From Bdellovibrionales bacterium RIFCSPHIGHO2_01_FULL_40_29 (GTDB lineage: Bacteria > Bdellovibrionota > Bdellovibrionia > Bdellovibrionales > Bdellovibrionaceae), in contig MEPU01000013.1 in the NCBI GenBank assembly GCA_001771815.1, positions 310,001-374,000 of the forward strand: a DNA stretch of 64,000 nucleotides, read 5' to 3'. Both the position numbers and the translations under genes were made by a program. Shown one piece after another: positions 46,162 to 55,500 of this stretch (the first letter of the stretch is position 1; the number at the start of each line of letters is the position of its first letter). A model generated the notes under the pieces. The model ran no database searches. It saw only the letters and a list, made by a program, of their open reading frames with translations, and had not been told where the DNA came from.

Positions 46162-46824
46162 TCATAGGACCGTAAATGGCGGCAGGTTTTTTTCACTCAT
46201 TAATGCAACTGAATAATGCGGCGGTAAAAACCAAGCTAGGGCCTCTAATATTCCATTGTGTTCCGCAACTGGGGGGGTCCCCATAGATTCTAATGAAAAG
46301 CACAAATCAAACTGATCAGCACTGTCTGAAGAAATCATCAGAACTTTTGGATTCAGTACGCCTTGATCCAGAAGAAACTGACGGACAACTTTGCGAGCAT
46401 ACTCAGGAAAGTAATCCGCGGAAGGCGGTCCAAATTGAGTGTAAGAATCAATTTTTAAAACTTTACTTTCATCACGAGGATTATATTTCATAAATAGACC
46501 CGATTGGCGAAAAGACCAAATCATTCCATATGAAAATACAAACTCTGGATAGGGAACGCGCATCGGATCAAGAACAAGGCCGATTCCTCGGGTAGAAAGC
46601 CAGTGCAATATTTTTTGAGCAGAGTCTTGTGTTTCTAAATTGTCACTGGCTTCGCTTGCAAATTGAGTCATCAGATAGGGCCAACCATCGGGACCTTGTT
46701 GCGGATCGGCGGCAATTATTTTCAGACGTGATTCACTGAATAATTTAAAAAATTTTTCTTCCCAGATCTGATTGCGATTTTCGTCTTTAACTTGAAGATG
46801 GCTGGAAAGTTCTGCTGTTATCAT
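46162..46824 (-). CDS. hypothetical cytoplasmic protein, 220 aa
   Basis: There is no signal peptide or membrane helix. The sequence is rich in aromatic residues (WPYLMTQF, FVFSYGMIWSF, YTQFGPPSADYFPEY) and has an even, globular composition. No family is recognised. It lies 71 bases before the PBP1A gene on the same strand and 21 bases after the L,D-transpeptidase gene, so it may be transcribed with cell-wall genes. A real gene is supported by its length, position and ordinary codon use. Confidence 0.65.
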   Translation of the reverse strand: MITAELSSHLQVKDENRNQIWEEKFFKLFSESRLKIIAADPQQGPDGWPYLMTQFASEASDNLETQDSAQKILHWLSTRGIGLVLDPMRVPYPEFVFSYGMIWSFRQSGLFMKYNPRDESKVLKIDSYTQFGPPSADYFPEYARKVVRQFLLDQGVLNPKVLMISSDSADQFDLCFSLESMGTPPVAEHNGILEALAWFLPPHYSVALMSEKNLPPFTVL

Positions 46825-46845
46825 TTGATGATGTCGTGCCTAATT

Positions 46846-47541
46846 CTATTCGATGATTTCGTTTTCAACAATATACAGAGTTTTGTACCCAATTTTTCGA
46901 ATCACGTCACCAGCTTTAGTTTTAGCCAGAGTACCATTGCGATTCAACACAGGAACTAAGCCTTTACCGGCCGTTTCAACGGCTTTAAAAACAAGGGGTG
47001 CCTTATCAGGATGCATTCGCACGCAGCCACCAGAAGCGCGCTCGCCTAATTTGCCTTCAGTTCCAGCGGGGGCTTGATGTGTTGCAATTCCGGATTCAAA
47101 GAAAACAGAATAAGGCATCCAAGTCTGCCAAAGATTTGAGTAATAGCGTTCATCCAGTTTATCCGTATCAAAGTATCCAGCCGGGGTTGTCGACCAGTAG
47201 GCTCGTACGGAACAGTGATCTCGTTTAGGATCTTGACCTGCAGAACAGCCCTTTTCATAACGTTCGCGACCACTTGAAATTTTGGTGATCAACTGCAACT
47301 TGCCATGAACATAAAGGCGCAGAGTTTGTTTCGTGACTCCGGCATTGGATTTATTAACAACGACGACATTTGTAAATTCTCGAAGCCATGGTTTTGTTTG
47401 AAAATCAGTTTCATTAAAATCAACAATTTCAGGATCCATAGGAGCAGATTCGGTATTTGATGGATCATCCCAAACTTGGGCTTGAGCTTGTGAAAATGAA
47501 AGTCCAAGCAAGACAAGTAATCCAAAAAAATTCTTCAACAT
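46846..47541 (-). CDS. L,D-transpeptidase (YkuD domain)
   Basis: The start at 47541 follows GGGG by 5 bases; an upstream in-frame start at 47571 lacks this. A signal peptide (MLKNFFGLLVLLGLSFSQAQA) leads to a periplasmic YkuD domain. LRLYVHGKLQLITKISSG is the usual opening, a histidine lies in ATHQAP, and the catalytic cysteine is in SGGCVRMHP, where most family members have SHGC. Such enzymes make 3-3 cross-links or attach lipoproteins to peptidoglycan using tetrapeptide donors. It is followed by the 220-residue gene. Confidence 0.85.
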   Translation of the reverse strand: MLKNFFGLLVLLGLSFSQAQAQVWDDPSNTESAPMDPEIVDFNETDFQTKPWLREFTNVVVVNKSNAGVTKQTLRLYVHGKLQLITKISSGRERYEKGCSAGQDPKRDHCSVRAYWSTTPAGYFDTDKLDERYYSNLWQTWMPYSVFFESGIATHQAPAGTEGKLGERASGGCVRMHPDKAPLVFKAVETAGKGLVPVLNRNGTLAKTKAGDVIRKIGYKTLYIVENEIIE

Positions 47542-47696
47542 AAACACCCCAATAAATAGCGATTTAAGCACTTAATAAAAAGTAGCATCATCAATTAGCA
47601 TAATTCTGATTTTTTAAATAGTTTATCGCACGGGACCCTGAAAATTCTCTATTGCAGGAATCTCAGGATCAAACCTATTGTCGATTGGCGCTTATA

Positions 47697-48077
47697 TTAG
47701 CTTATAGGAATATCTAAAGCCGTTTTAACGGCATTGATTAATTCTTTTTGATTGAATGGCTTTGCAAAAACGGAGGTTGCGCCTTTTGCAAGACACTCTG
47801 CAACTGAAACATCAGAAAATCCGGTAACAAAAATAACCACTGGAATTTTGGGGTTAAAAGCACGAACATTTTCAAGCAATGACATTCCGTCGCCGCCAGG
47901 CATTCGCATATCAGAAACAAGCAAATCGATACGTTGTGTTTTAACAAGTTCAAAGGCTGCAGAACCACTTCCAGCAGAAAGAACTGTGAATCCATTGCTT
48001 TCAAAAATAGTCAGCATCAGTTCACGTAAATCATCGTCATCGTCAACGACTAAAATTGTATAATCTTTTAAGGTCAT
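47697..48077 (-). CDS. single-domain response regulator (CheY-like)
   Basis: The 126-residue protein is a complete receiver domain: acidic triad VDDDDDL, phospho-acceptor aspartate in LLVSDMRMPGGDG, threonine in FVTGFSD and lysine in FAKPF. The extra Asp residues at the start are unusual in number but fit the acidic pocket. No output domain or adjacent kinase. It is divergent from the nitronate monooxygenase-like gene with 110 bases between. Confidence 0.88.
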   Translation of the reverse strand: MTLKDYTILVVDDDDDLRELMLTIFESNGFTVLSAGSGSAAFELVKTQRIDLLVSDMRMPGGDGMSLLENVRAFNPKIPVVIFVTGFSDVSVAECLAKGATSVFAKPFNQKELINAVKTALDIPIS

Positions 48078-48187
48078 TTTGGGATTTTAGCCTTAACAAT
48101 GGCGCTGTTGCAAGATGTATATGCTTTATGCGGTAACACATCTGATTTTAGCTTGAATCCACCTCGGATTAATCATACTCCTGATGT

Positions 48188-49636
48188 ATGAATTTAAATC
48201 AGCATCCTCGTCTTATTCAAGGTGGAATGGGCATTGCCGTTTCAAATTGGGTTCTTGCAAAATCTGTTTCTCAACTTGGGCACCTTGGTATAGTTTCTGG
48301 AACGGCAATTAATTCCGTTTTGGTTCGACGATTGCAAGATGGGGATCCCGCGGGTCACATGCGTCGAGCGCTAAACCAATTTCCATCTCAAGAGATTGTC
48401 CAAAATATTTTATCCCAGTATTTCATTGAAGGTGGAAAATCGATTGATCAACCCTACAAGCGAGCCCCACTTTATAATTTGAAATCATCAAAATCACTTT
48501 TGCAACTGACAATGGTTTCAAGTTTTGTTGAAGTTTTTTTGGCCAAAGAAGGTCATGCTGGAAAAGTGGGAATTAATCTTTTAGAGAAAGTTGTTCTTCC
48601 AAATTTAGCCTGTCTGTACGGAGCTTTATTAGCAGATGTGGATTATGTGATTATGGGAGCCGGAATTCCACGTGAAATTCCAGGTGCATTGGATTTATTG
48701 AGCCAGAATAAAGAGGCTCATTTAAAAGTTCCGGTAGTCGGTGCTACGAGTGAAGATCACTTCGTGACAACGTTTAATCCGAGTGAAATTTTAGGAGAGT
48801 CCTTTTTTTCTAAATTGAAGCGGCCCTTTTTCTTTCCGATTGTTTCTTCAAGTGTTTTGGCAGCAAATCTCAAGAAAAAATCAACAGGGACGGTAGATGG
48901 TTTTATTGTTGAAAGTCCACTAGCGGGTGGTCACAATGCGCCGCCACGCGGCCCCATGAAACTCAATGAATTGGGTGAACCCATTTACGGAGAACGTGAT
49001 CAAGTTGACCTTGCCGAGATGAAAGCGCTTGGGTTGCCGTTTTGGATGGCAGGATATTATGCGACTCCTGAAAAAATTAAAGAAGTTCAGGCATTAGGGG
49101 CTCATGGCATTCAGGTCGGGACATTATTTGCATTTTGCGAAGAATCAGGATTTGATTCGGCACTGAAAAATGAAGTCATTCAAAAAATATTGAGCGGCGA
49201 AAATCCCAAAGATGGCTGGGTTTTCACTGATCCAGTGTCATCACCAACAGGATTTCCATTTAAAGCCGTGCGGCTAAGTAATACGATTTCTGAAGAAGCT
49301 ATTTATAAGGCTCGTATGCGTATTTGTGATTTGGGTTATCTTCGTCACGCCTATAAGAAACCAGATGGACAGGTTGCACAACGGTGCCCTGCCGAGCCTG
49401 TCGAAGATTATCTTAAAAAAGGTGGACTGCTCGAGGACACGATGGGACGAAAATGTCTGTGCAATGCATTGATGGCTGATATCGGAATGGCACAAAAGCA
49501 AAGCGATCAAAGTTTTGAAAAACCCCTGATTACGGCGGGTGATGATCTTAATAATTTAATGAAAATTTTGAAAATGAGCAGTTCTGGTAAAACATACCGA
49601 GCTGCTGATGTGATTCGGTTTTTAGAATTCGCCTAA
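48188..49636 (+). CDS. nitronate monooxygenase-like flavoprotein
   Basis: The 482-residue TIM-barrel protein opens with [14 protein letters not shown] (FMN-phosphate contact) and has [22 protein letters not shown] and [15 protein letters not shown], the histidine segment of nitronate monooxygenases. [16 protein letters not shown] is the late phosphate-binding strand. The C-terminal 130 residues, with several cysteines (RCPAEP, CLCNAL), extend beyond the usual 320-360 residues, as in PfaD-like enoyl reductases. Reaction therefore uncertain. Its stop overlaps that of the convergent chemoreceptor gene. Confidence 0.78.
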   Translation: MNLNQHPRLIQGGMGIAVSNWVLAKSVSQLGHLGIVSGTAINSVLVRRLQDGDPAGHMRRALNQFPSQEIVQNILSQYFIEGGKSIDQPYKRAPLYNLKSSKSLLQLTMVSSFVEVFLAKEGHAGKVGINLLEKVVLPNLACLYGALLADVDYVIMGAGIPREIPGALDLLSQNKEAHLKVPVVGATSEDHFVTTFNPSEILGESFFSKLKRPFFFPIVSSSVLAANLKKKSTGTVDGFIVESPLAGGHNAPPRGPMKLNELGEPIYGERDQVDLAEMKALGLPFWMAGYYATPEKIKEVQALGAHGIQVGTLFAFCEESGFDSALKNEVIQKILSGENPKDGWVFTDPVSSPTGFPFKAVRLSNTISEEAIYKARMRICDLGYLRHAYKKPDGQVAQRCPAEPVEDYLKKGGLLEDTMGRKCLCNALMADIGMAQKQSDQSFEKPLITAGDDLNNLMKILKMSSSGKTYRAADVIRFLEFA

Positions 49637-51609
49637 GATGCTTTTTTAACGATATGTAATTCAGGACTTACTGGTAATGATATGGGATCCAAGTCCTGTA
49701 TTTGATCTGCTGGGGAATTATTTTTATAATCTTGATTTCCATAAATCAGAACCGAAAGATCTTTTGAAATTTGCTGTAATATCTGGGACTCATTTCCCAG
49801 CGTTCCTGAATTTTCACTCACGGAAGAGGCTGTAGAGGCATTATTTTGAGTGATTTCATCAATGGTATTCATGGCAATAGTGACTTGATTGATACCGACA
49901 GCTTGCTCTTTTGATGCGCTCGAAATCATATGTGTTAATTCCGCAGTTTGTTTGATTGAGCTGACAATGTTGGTCAGAACTTTGCCGCTTTGATCCGCTT
50001 GGACGCGACCTTTCTCGGCCGCTTCAACAGTTGTTTTAATAAGAATATTAATTTCTTTAGTGGACTGAGCACTTTTTTGAGCCAAGTTTCTGACAGCATC
50101 AGCAACCACAGCAAAACCTTTACCATGTTCTCCGGCTCGAGCCGCTTCGACGGCAGCATTGAGTGCTAATAAGTTTGTTTGAAAGGTGATGTCATCAATA
50201 ACCGCAGTGATTTCTTCGATGCGCGACGCTTTTAAAGCCACATCTTGCATGGTTTCAATCAATTGGGAAATCTGTCGACTGCCTTCATCAGCAGAAATAG
50301 CATTCTCTTGTGAAAGATGAAAAGATTCTTCAGCATGAGTTGAGTTGGCGGACACTTGCGAAGAAATTTCATTCAATGAGGCCACTGTTTCTTCTAAAGA
50401 GCTTGCAGCGGATTGAACGCCTTGATCAAGTTGTTTTGACGAATTAGAAAGTGAGTGGCTTGAACCAAAAATTTGATTGGCACTGCCAGACATTTTTTCG
50501 CTGATCTTAAAAAGCGGCGAAACGATACGGCTGACATAGGTCCATCCAATGATTGCCATTGCGGCAAAGATGCTAAAGCCAATTCCAACAAGCAGCCAGA
50601 TGCTGGCACGAACAGGTGCAAAGACTTCATCGGTGGCTTTTTCCACAATAATGCTCCACTGATCACCAAAAAAATTCATTCCAGAATAAAAAGAGACCAC
50701 TTCCGTTTGCAAAAAATTACTTGAAGTGATGACTCCTTCTTTTCCTGAGCTTGCAAGAGAGATTGCATCAGATTTTAGACTTTTTTCATCACTCAAGCTT
50801 TGAAACACAGTCAAAGAGTTTATTTTATTTTTATAATCTGTTCGTAACTTTCCTCCGGGACCTACAAGATAAGCGGTACCGGTTTCACCCATGCCATAAG
50901 GCTGCATGACAATGTCAGCAATTTTTTGCACATCAATTCTTGAAATAACAACGCCCAGTTTATCGCCCTTTTTGACGCCGTCAGCACGATAATCAAATTC
51001 TGAGATCTTGCTTTGACATAAGAAGGCTGTTACTTGTTTGGATTCAGGATTGACTTCATAACCACTATAAAAAATTTCAGACTGAGTGGAATCTTTTGCT
51101 TTTTGATAGCACTGTCCAAGTTTTGTGTTCGCAAAGGCTCCATTTTTCAAATTTTTTCCAAGAAAGACGCTTTGTCCTTGCTGTTCGGCCACGGCAAAAA
51201 TAACTTGGTCACTTGTGGCGACTAAAATCAAATCAGAAAAGTCAAAATCATCGATTATTTTTTTTGTTCGTTCAACATAGGCACCATTAATATCTGAAAA
51301 AGCTTTTGTATATCCATCAACATCTTGACCCGCGGTCAATGCGGCGCCATAAAAAGCCCCTTCATAGGCAATGAACATGCCCTCGATAAGTCGATTAGAA
51401 TTCAATTGTAAGGCAAATTGTTTCGACTGATATTGGTGTCGCTCCAGAGCTGATTTAATGCTTTGGCCTTGGGCTAAAAGCTGATCTTTAATCTGATTCT
51501 CAATCTGAGATCGACTGCTTACTGTTGAAACCGCAATTAATGTAAAGCACGCCAAGAATGAAATTCCAAGGAACAAAAAAAGAATGCGACCCTTTAAACC
51601 TAATTTCAC
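49633..51609 (-). CDS. methyl-accepting chemotaxis protein
   Basis: The 658-residue receptor has an N-terminal membrane helix, a periplasmic dCache-like domain (about residues 35-310), a second helix near 330-355, a short HAMP-like region and a signalling domain. The hairpin tip is [39 protein letters not shown]. The start is GTG at 51609 with AAGGAC 7 bases upstream. It reads downstream of the free Cache protein (39-base gap). The ligand is unknown. There is no CheR-binding pentapeptide at the C-terminus. Confidence 0.9.
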   Translation of the reverse strand: MKLGLKGRILFLFLGISFLACFTLIAVSTVSSRSQIENQIKDQLLAQGQSIKSALERHQYQSKQFALQLNSNRLIEGMFIAYEGAFYGAALTAGQDVDGYTKAFSDINGAYVERTKKIIDDFDFSDLILVATSDQVIFAVAEQQGQSVFLGKNLKNGAFANTKLGQCYQKAKDSTQSEIFYSGYEVNPESKQVTAFLCQSKISEFDYRADGVKKGDKLGVVISRIDVQKIADIVMQPYGMGETGTAYLVGPGGKLRTDYKNKINSLTVFQSLSDEKSLKSDAISLASSGKEGVITSSNFLQTEVVSFYSGMNFFGDQWSIIVEKATDEVFAPVRASIWLLVGIGFSIFAAMAIIGWTYVSRIVSPLFKISEKMSGSANQIFGSSHSLSNSSKQLDQGVQSAASSLEETVASLNEISSQVSANSTHAEESFHLSQENAISADEGSRQISQLIETMQDVALKASRIEEITAVIDDITFQTNLLALNAAVEAARAGEHGKGFAVVADAVRNLAQKSAQSTKEINILIKTTVEAAEKGRVQADQSGKVLTNIVSSIKQTAELTHMISSASKEQAVGINQVTIAMNTIDEITQNNASTASSVSENSGTLGNESQILQQISKDLSVLIYGNQDYKNNSPADQIQDLDPISLPVSPELHIVKKAS

Positions 51610-51648
51610 AAAGTGTCCTTTACAAAAAAAATTTTGATACGTGTGTTT

Positions 51649-52113
51649 CTATTTCCAAATTCCAGAACCGGCGATCCACTTTTTATCGCCTTTACAAAGT
51701 TTTACAAAGGATGTTTTTGGAGTGGCATTTTCTGCACCTGGTTTTGGCCAAAGATAATCTACCCAGCCACCATTTTTATTTTTTCGAGCCATTTTATCAA
51801 ATTCGACAAAAAGAGCTTTGGAGCCATTGCCATTATTATCCATTTCAAGTTTTAAATCGCTTCCATCTAATTTTGGCCGTGTCGGATGGACAACCATTTT
51901 TATATCGCTATCTTGAACCCAAACATAATTTGATCCACAATATCTAAATTTTTTAAGGGCTTCGATGGCTTTGGCAGAGTCATTTTTTTCAATTTCAGCA
52001 CACATTTTTTCAACAGCTTCTTGAGCTTGTTCTTTTTTGCAGATGTCTTCTGCCTGAACTTGAACACCGACGAGCATAATAAGAGCAACAACGACTTTTG
52101 AAATGAGACTCAT
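51649..52113 (-). CDS. secreted single-Cache-domain protein
   Basis: A signal peptide (MSLISKVVVALIMLVGVQVQA) leads to a 133-residue mature protein with the sCache pattern: YVWVQDSDIKMVVHPTRPKLDG, then DYLWPKPGAENATPKTSFV and a KKWIAGSGIW end. Such domains normally form the extracellular sensor of chemoreceptors and kinases; here it stands alone with no membrane helix or output module. Four cysteines could make disulphides. GGAGG precedes the ATG. It is the first gene of the operon with the chemoreceptor. Confidence 0.8.
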   Translation of the reverse strand: MSLISKVVVALIMLVGVQVQAEDICKKEQAQEAVEKMCAEIEKNDSAKAIEALKKFRYCGSNYVWVQDSDIKMVVHPTRPKLDGSDLKLEMDNNGNGSKALFVEFDKMARKNKNGGWVDYLWPKPGAENATPKTSFVKLCKGDKKWIAGSGIWK

Positions 52114-52143
52114 TCAAATCCTCCACAGATTTTTATTTGGATG

Positions 52144-52201
52144 CATTAACATATCGGCGAACATTAACGGAACTTAATGTTTCAGTAAGATTTTTCATTA
52201 A
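52144..52201 (-). promoter_or_regulatory. array of four CATTAA/TTAATG elements upstream of the Cache gene
   Basis: CATTAA occurs at 52144-52149, 52162-52167 and 52196-52201, and its inverse TTAATG at 52174-52179. The central pair makes a perfect ACATTAA-N6-TTAATGT dyad (52161-52180). They lie 30-90 bases before the Cache gene start, where a promoter or operator is expected. No regulator can be named. Confidence 0.35.
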
Positions 52202-52299
52202 AGTGTCTAAGAAATTTTCGAAACAAGTCTCACAATGGGATCTGCTGTTAAATTACGAATAAAAAATATGTTGATCGGCAACTCAATAACCCCGAGAGT

Positions 52300-52920
52300 C
52301 TAGTTTTTTTCGATTAAAACCAGGTGGCGTTCGACATCCAGCACCGGTGATTTTAAAGGGATGATTTTCGAATTCAATGAGATTTTTTTTGGGACTAAAT
52401 TAACTTCAGAATCAATTTTTTCTCGGCGTGCCTTTAGTAAAAAATAACTTCCATTATGCTGATAAAAATGGGTCGTCATTTCCAATATCACATCAATGGG
52501 TTTAAATCCTCGAGCCGTGATCAAATCCATTTTTTCTAGTTTTGGAGGGATATCGCCAAAAACTTTTATATTGGGAACAATTGTTTTTAACGAATTCAAA
52601 AACTCTTGTTTTCGCGGGCTTTTCTCAAAAAGATAAAACTCCATATGCGGAAACTGCAGGGCATAAATTACTGCAGGAAGTCCTCCGCCAGAACCCAAAT
52701 CAGCAATAGTACGGACCTTTCTGGGAAAATATTCCAGTGGTAACAAAGAATCAATCACATGGTTATCAATCAACTCGTCAAAAGTCATTTTGCGACTGAT
52801 TAGGTTGAGATCCTCATTAGCAGACCAGAGTTTTTCAATATAAAGTTGTAATGCTGGTAATGCGGATTCTCTGAATCCTAACTGCAAAAGTATTGGAACT
52901 CTGGTTTCGAAGTGGTTCAT
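52300..52920 (-). CDS. rsmG: 16S rRNA (guanine527-N7)-methyltransferase
   Basis: The 206-residue protein shows the RsmG/GidB motifs: NEDLNLISRK, NHVIDSLLPL, IADLGSGGGLPAVIYAL (S-adenosylmethionine loop), FYLFEKSPRKQEFL and ITARGFKPI. It methylates the decoding centre of 16S rRNA. It stands alone here rather than beside mnmG and parAB as in many bacteria. It precedes the Cache gene on the same strand, but a 186-base gap with putative operators separates them. Confidence 0.93.
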   Translation of the reverse strand: MNHFETRVPILLQLGFRESALPALQLYIEKLWSANEDLNLISRKMTFDELIDNHVIDSLLPLEYFPRKVRTIADLGSGGGLPAVIYALQFPHMEFYLFEKSPRKQEFLNSLKTIVPNIKVFGDIPPKLEKMDLITARGFKPIDVILEMTTHFYQHNGSYFLLKARREKIDSEVNLVPKKISLNSKIIPLKSPVLDVERHLVLIEKN

Positions 52921-52954
52921 TAGGGAACTATACTTGTCTCCGTGTAAAACATCT

Positions 52955-52988
52955 AGAAAAAAAGAAAGGGCCCTGTTTCCAGAGCCCT
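52955..52988 (-). terminator. strong intrinsic terminator of the Pro-repeat protein gene
   Basis: A 9-bp stem (AGGGCTCTG with CAGGGCCCT, one G-T pair) closes on a GAAA tetraloop, followed by TTTCTTTTTTT on the minus strand. It lies 32 bases after the stop of the exported protein gene. Confidence 0.85.
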
Positions 52989-53020
52989 GACGTTTCTATC
53001 GGAATGGATGCAATTTTGAG

Positions 53021-54037
53021 TTACAAAAGATATCCCAAAATTGTTTCTGTAACAAAATCAGGATGGTTCACTTCAGATCTATCAAGAGTGATCAATTGAA
53101 ATCCTGTTCGTTTGTTTCTGAGTCTGTAAAGTGGAGATAACCCTGGGATTGCTTCTGTAACAACAAGACCCATTTCTCCTTCACGTGATCGCCCTTCGCA
53201 GCCCGCATCGCGAGATAAAAAGTGACCGCGACCTGGCACAATACAACGATAGATCATCTGCATTGGAATATTTTTTACTACGGATCTAAATAATTGAAAA
53301 CCGACACCTTCATACTTGTAACCATGCGGAGAGCCTTCGCCAGCCTGTAGGGAAAACAAATAGTCTCCTGCTTGATTACGACTTCTGTGAACAGGATTTT
53401 TTGCAGCAGCTCGCAATTTGGCAATAGCATCTTGTCCTGGTGGCTTTACTGGCGGTGGCGGAGGTTGAGGTGGGTTATATGGTGGCGGCTGTGGAGGATT
53501 ATACGGAGGTGGCTGTGGAGGATTATATGGTGGAGGTGGTGGTGGTTGAATTCGTTGACGTAATGTAACGTAAACTATATCGACAAACAAAGCTCCGCGA
53601 ATATCTAACTGAACTGTTCGAACAGTTTCACCGATGATCATCCTGGGATTAGGAATTAAATTTAATTGATAATCCGGATTAAACTGTTGAGCAAAGCTGG
53701 AGCGATCGCCAACTAAATAGGCCTGTGTCGAATAAGGCCCAACAGGTCTTGTGTATCCAGTGACTGCGACCACTTCGAAACCATTATAGCGCTCGTCAAT
53801 TCGGCCCAAGCGTCTTAACGGGAGGACTTCATTTTGAATAACGCGACCAATTTGGATTTGAATAGTTTCTTCATAGTATCCAGGGCGCTGGGGACGCATT
53901 TGATTGGGGTAGCCTTCAACTACAGTGTAACCAGGAGGCTGTTGCTGCTGACTATGTCTTTGTGCAAGTGACTCTGATGATAGAGCTAATCCGATGACTA
54001 ATGTTAAAGCCATCTGACTTAAAACTAAATTTTTCAT
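53021..54037 (-). CDS. exported protein with proline repeats and a trefoil-like C-terminal domain
   Basis: A signal peptide (cleaved near ESLAQ) precedes a Gln/Pro stretch and a beta-rich domain (residues 50-165). Next come three PPPYNPPQ units within a proline-rich linker (about 165-200). The C-terminal 130 residues repeat a pattern of aromatic strand, GVGFQLF, YRCIVPGRGHFLS and YRLRNKRTGF, recalling DUF5648-like repeats of secreted proteins. GGGGAG lies 6 bases before the ATG. Its fold suggests ligand or glycan binding at the surface; unproven. Confidence 0.75.
   Translation of the reverse strand: MKNLVLSQMALTLVIGLALSSESLAQRHSQQQQPPGYTVVEGYPNQMRPQRPGYYEETIQIQIGRVIQNEVLPLRRLGRIDERYNGFEVVAVTGYTRPVGPYSTQAYLVGDRSSFAQQFNPDYQLNLIPNPRMIIGETVRTVQLDIRGALFVDIVYVTLRQRIQPPPPPPYNPPQPPPYNPPQPPPYNPPQPPPPPVKPPGQDAIAKLRAAAKNPVHRSRNQAGDYLFSLQAGEGSPHGYKYEGVGFQLFRSVVKNIPMQMIYRCIVPGRGHFLSRDAGCEGRSREGEMGLVVTEAIPGLSPLYRLRNKRTGFQLITLDRSEVNHPDFVTETILGYLL
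53463..53534 (-). repeat. three tandem 24-bp repeats encoding PPPYNPPQ
   Basis: Three in-frame 24-bp units (53463-53486, 53487-53510, 53511-53534) differ by a few third-position changes and encode the same eight residues. The in-frame length makes copy-number change tolerable. Confidence 0.8.
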
Positions 54038-54314
54038 AATAACTCCCCGAGTGGTGTTGTTGTGTCTCCAAAAGACTGTTTTTACTTCTTGTTAAGCACA
54101 AATTGCAATAGGCTCGCCAGAATATTCTTTCTAATTATTAGGCAATTTTCTCTAAACTGGTGCCGACTTACCCCCAGTGCAGGCTAAAGCCCAGTTATAT
54201 CCAAAGCTTAATGAATATGATTTTTCCAGGCTTGCGCGGGTATGCGACTGTAATTTCTATCTGTCAAAAAAAAGAACAGCGAATTTTTTGAAGTGATTTT
54301 ATATAGTCGATATC

Positions 54315-54986
54315 ATGAAAAAATATATCGGACTTTTTTTGGTGTCGACCGCATCTTTGTTTGCAGAGGCGGGCTCAATTATTTTAGAACCACTCAAGCC
54401 AGGTCAGTGCGTTGCGGAGCCAGAGTCAAAAACATATTTGAATGATCCCATTACAAACAGGGTTGTTCAGTTCTCTTGTCATTATAAATGCTTAAATCAG
54501 AATTTGTCCGAGTTTCATATTCCTGTTTTTCATCAAGAAACGGTTCTGGCGTCTGCGGATCAAATGAATGTAATGGTTTGTGATCAAATTCGAATTGATG
54601 TTATTAAATCTGAATTGGGCTATGTTCTGGATCAAACTGTGTTTGCGTTTGCGTTTTGGGCGCAGACTTCGCCACGTGTTGAACTTCGAAAATGGGCTGA
54701 TGAAAAAAATGGAAGAATTCCAGTTTTAGAATATCAAGCTTTAAGAAATCATATGAATAAAACACTTAAAGAAATCGCACTTTCATATATGCCCAAGGAT
54801 CAGTCTGCAAATACTATGATGGTTGGATTTTGCACAGAGCTTTTAGAAATTGCTAACGAAAGCGAAGCTGGTGTTGAAAAAATAAAATACTATATCGATT
54901 TAGATCAGCAAAAGAAAGAGCCTCAAAATATGGTTGAGCGTTTAGTTATGACAATGCTTAAGACTCATGGGGCTTTTTTATTTTAA
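54315..54986 (+). CDS. exported protein of unknown function, 223 aa
   Basis: A signal peptide (MKKYIGLFLVSTASLFAEAG) precedes a mature part with four early cysteines (QCVAEP, SCHYKC, VCDQ) and a helical C-terminal half containing ELLEIANESEAGVEKIKYYI. No domain is recognised. The gene stands alone, with 277 bases before it and 122 after; no clear ribosome binding site precedes the ATG. Confidence 0.65.
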   Translation: MKKYIGLFLVSTASLFAEAGSIILEPLKPGQCVAEPESKTYLNDPITNRVVQFSCHYKCLNQNLSEFHIPVFHQETVLASADQMNVMVCDQIRIDVIKSELGYVLDQTVFAFAFWAQTSPRVELRKWADEKNGRIPVLEYQALRNHMNKTLKEIALSYMPKDQSANTMMVGFCTELLEIANESEAGVEKIKYYIDLDQQKKEPQNMVERLVMTMLKTHGAFLF

Positions 54987-55108
54987 AGTGTCTGTCAAAA
55001 TACTAGACAACCCTGAAGTATTCACTTGGATTAAAACTCGGACTTGAATTCAACTCATTCTTTGTCTATGAACTAAGTAAACATATTTATAACAACAAGG
55101 GATATTTT

Positions 55109-55480
55109 ATGAAAAAACTCATTCTTTCTGCATTTGTTATTTTATCAAGTCTGGCAACCTTTGCCACGGATGATGCGAATACCAAAATGGGTAAAAAACT
55201 AATTATCGAAGAACTTATAAATTATTCTGATGATTATGGTGTTGAGGAAGTTTTTGAAGTCGACTTTCAGGGAGTCATCGACAGACACTATTCTTTTGCA
55301 GTTACGTACAGCAAACAGTTTTGTTTTGATAGTGGTGATGATGAACGAATGTCATGCGCTTTATATAAATGCCAATCCAATGCAGTCATTGATGGTGATG
55401 CCGTTGTTGGTTTTGAATCAGAATCTAAAAGATCAAACTGCGAAAAAATCGCAGGATCTGATACTACTCTCCAGTACTGA
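55109..55480 (+). CDS. small exported protein, 123 aa
   Basis: A signal peptide (MKKLILSAFVILSSLATFA) precedes an acidic mature part of about 104 residues with four cysteines (FCFDSG, SCALYKC, NCEK) that could form two disulphides. AGGG lies 8 bases before the ATG. No family is recognised. It is convergent with the trypsin-family gene, with only 20 bases between stops and no visible terminator. Confidence 0.65.
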   Translation: MKKLILSAFVILSSLATFATDDANTKMGKKLIIEELINYSDDYGVEEVFEVDFQGVIDRHYSFAVTYSKQFCFDSGDDERMSCALYKCQSNAVIDGDAVVGFESESKRSNCEKIAGSDTTLQY

Positions 55481-55500
55481 TTGTGCGGGAATAATAATGG

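Noticed and set aside
51558-51947. 129-residue plus-strand frame
   Set aside because: Antisense to the Cache protein and the chemoreceptor start; rich in Phe/His as expected for reverse readings here.
53463-53534. Regular repeats considered as a CRISPR array
   Set aside because: Units are tandem with no spacers, lie in a coding frame and encode a proline motif.
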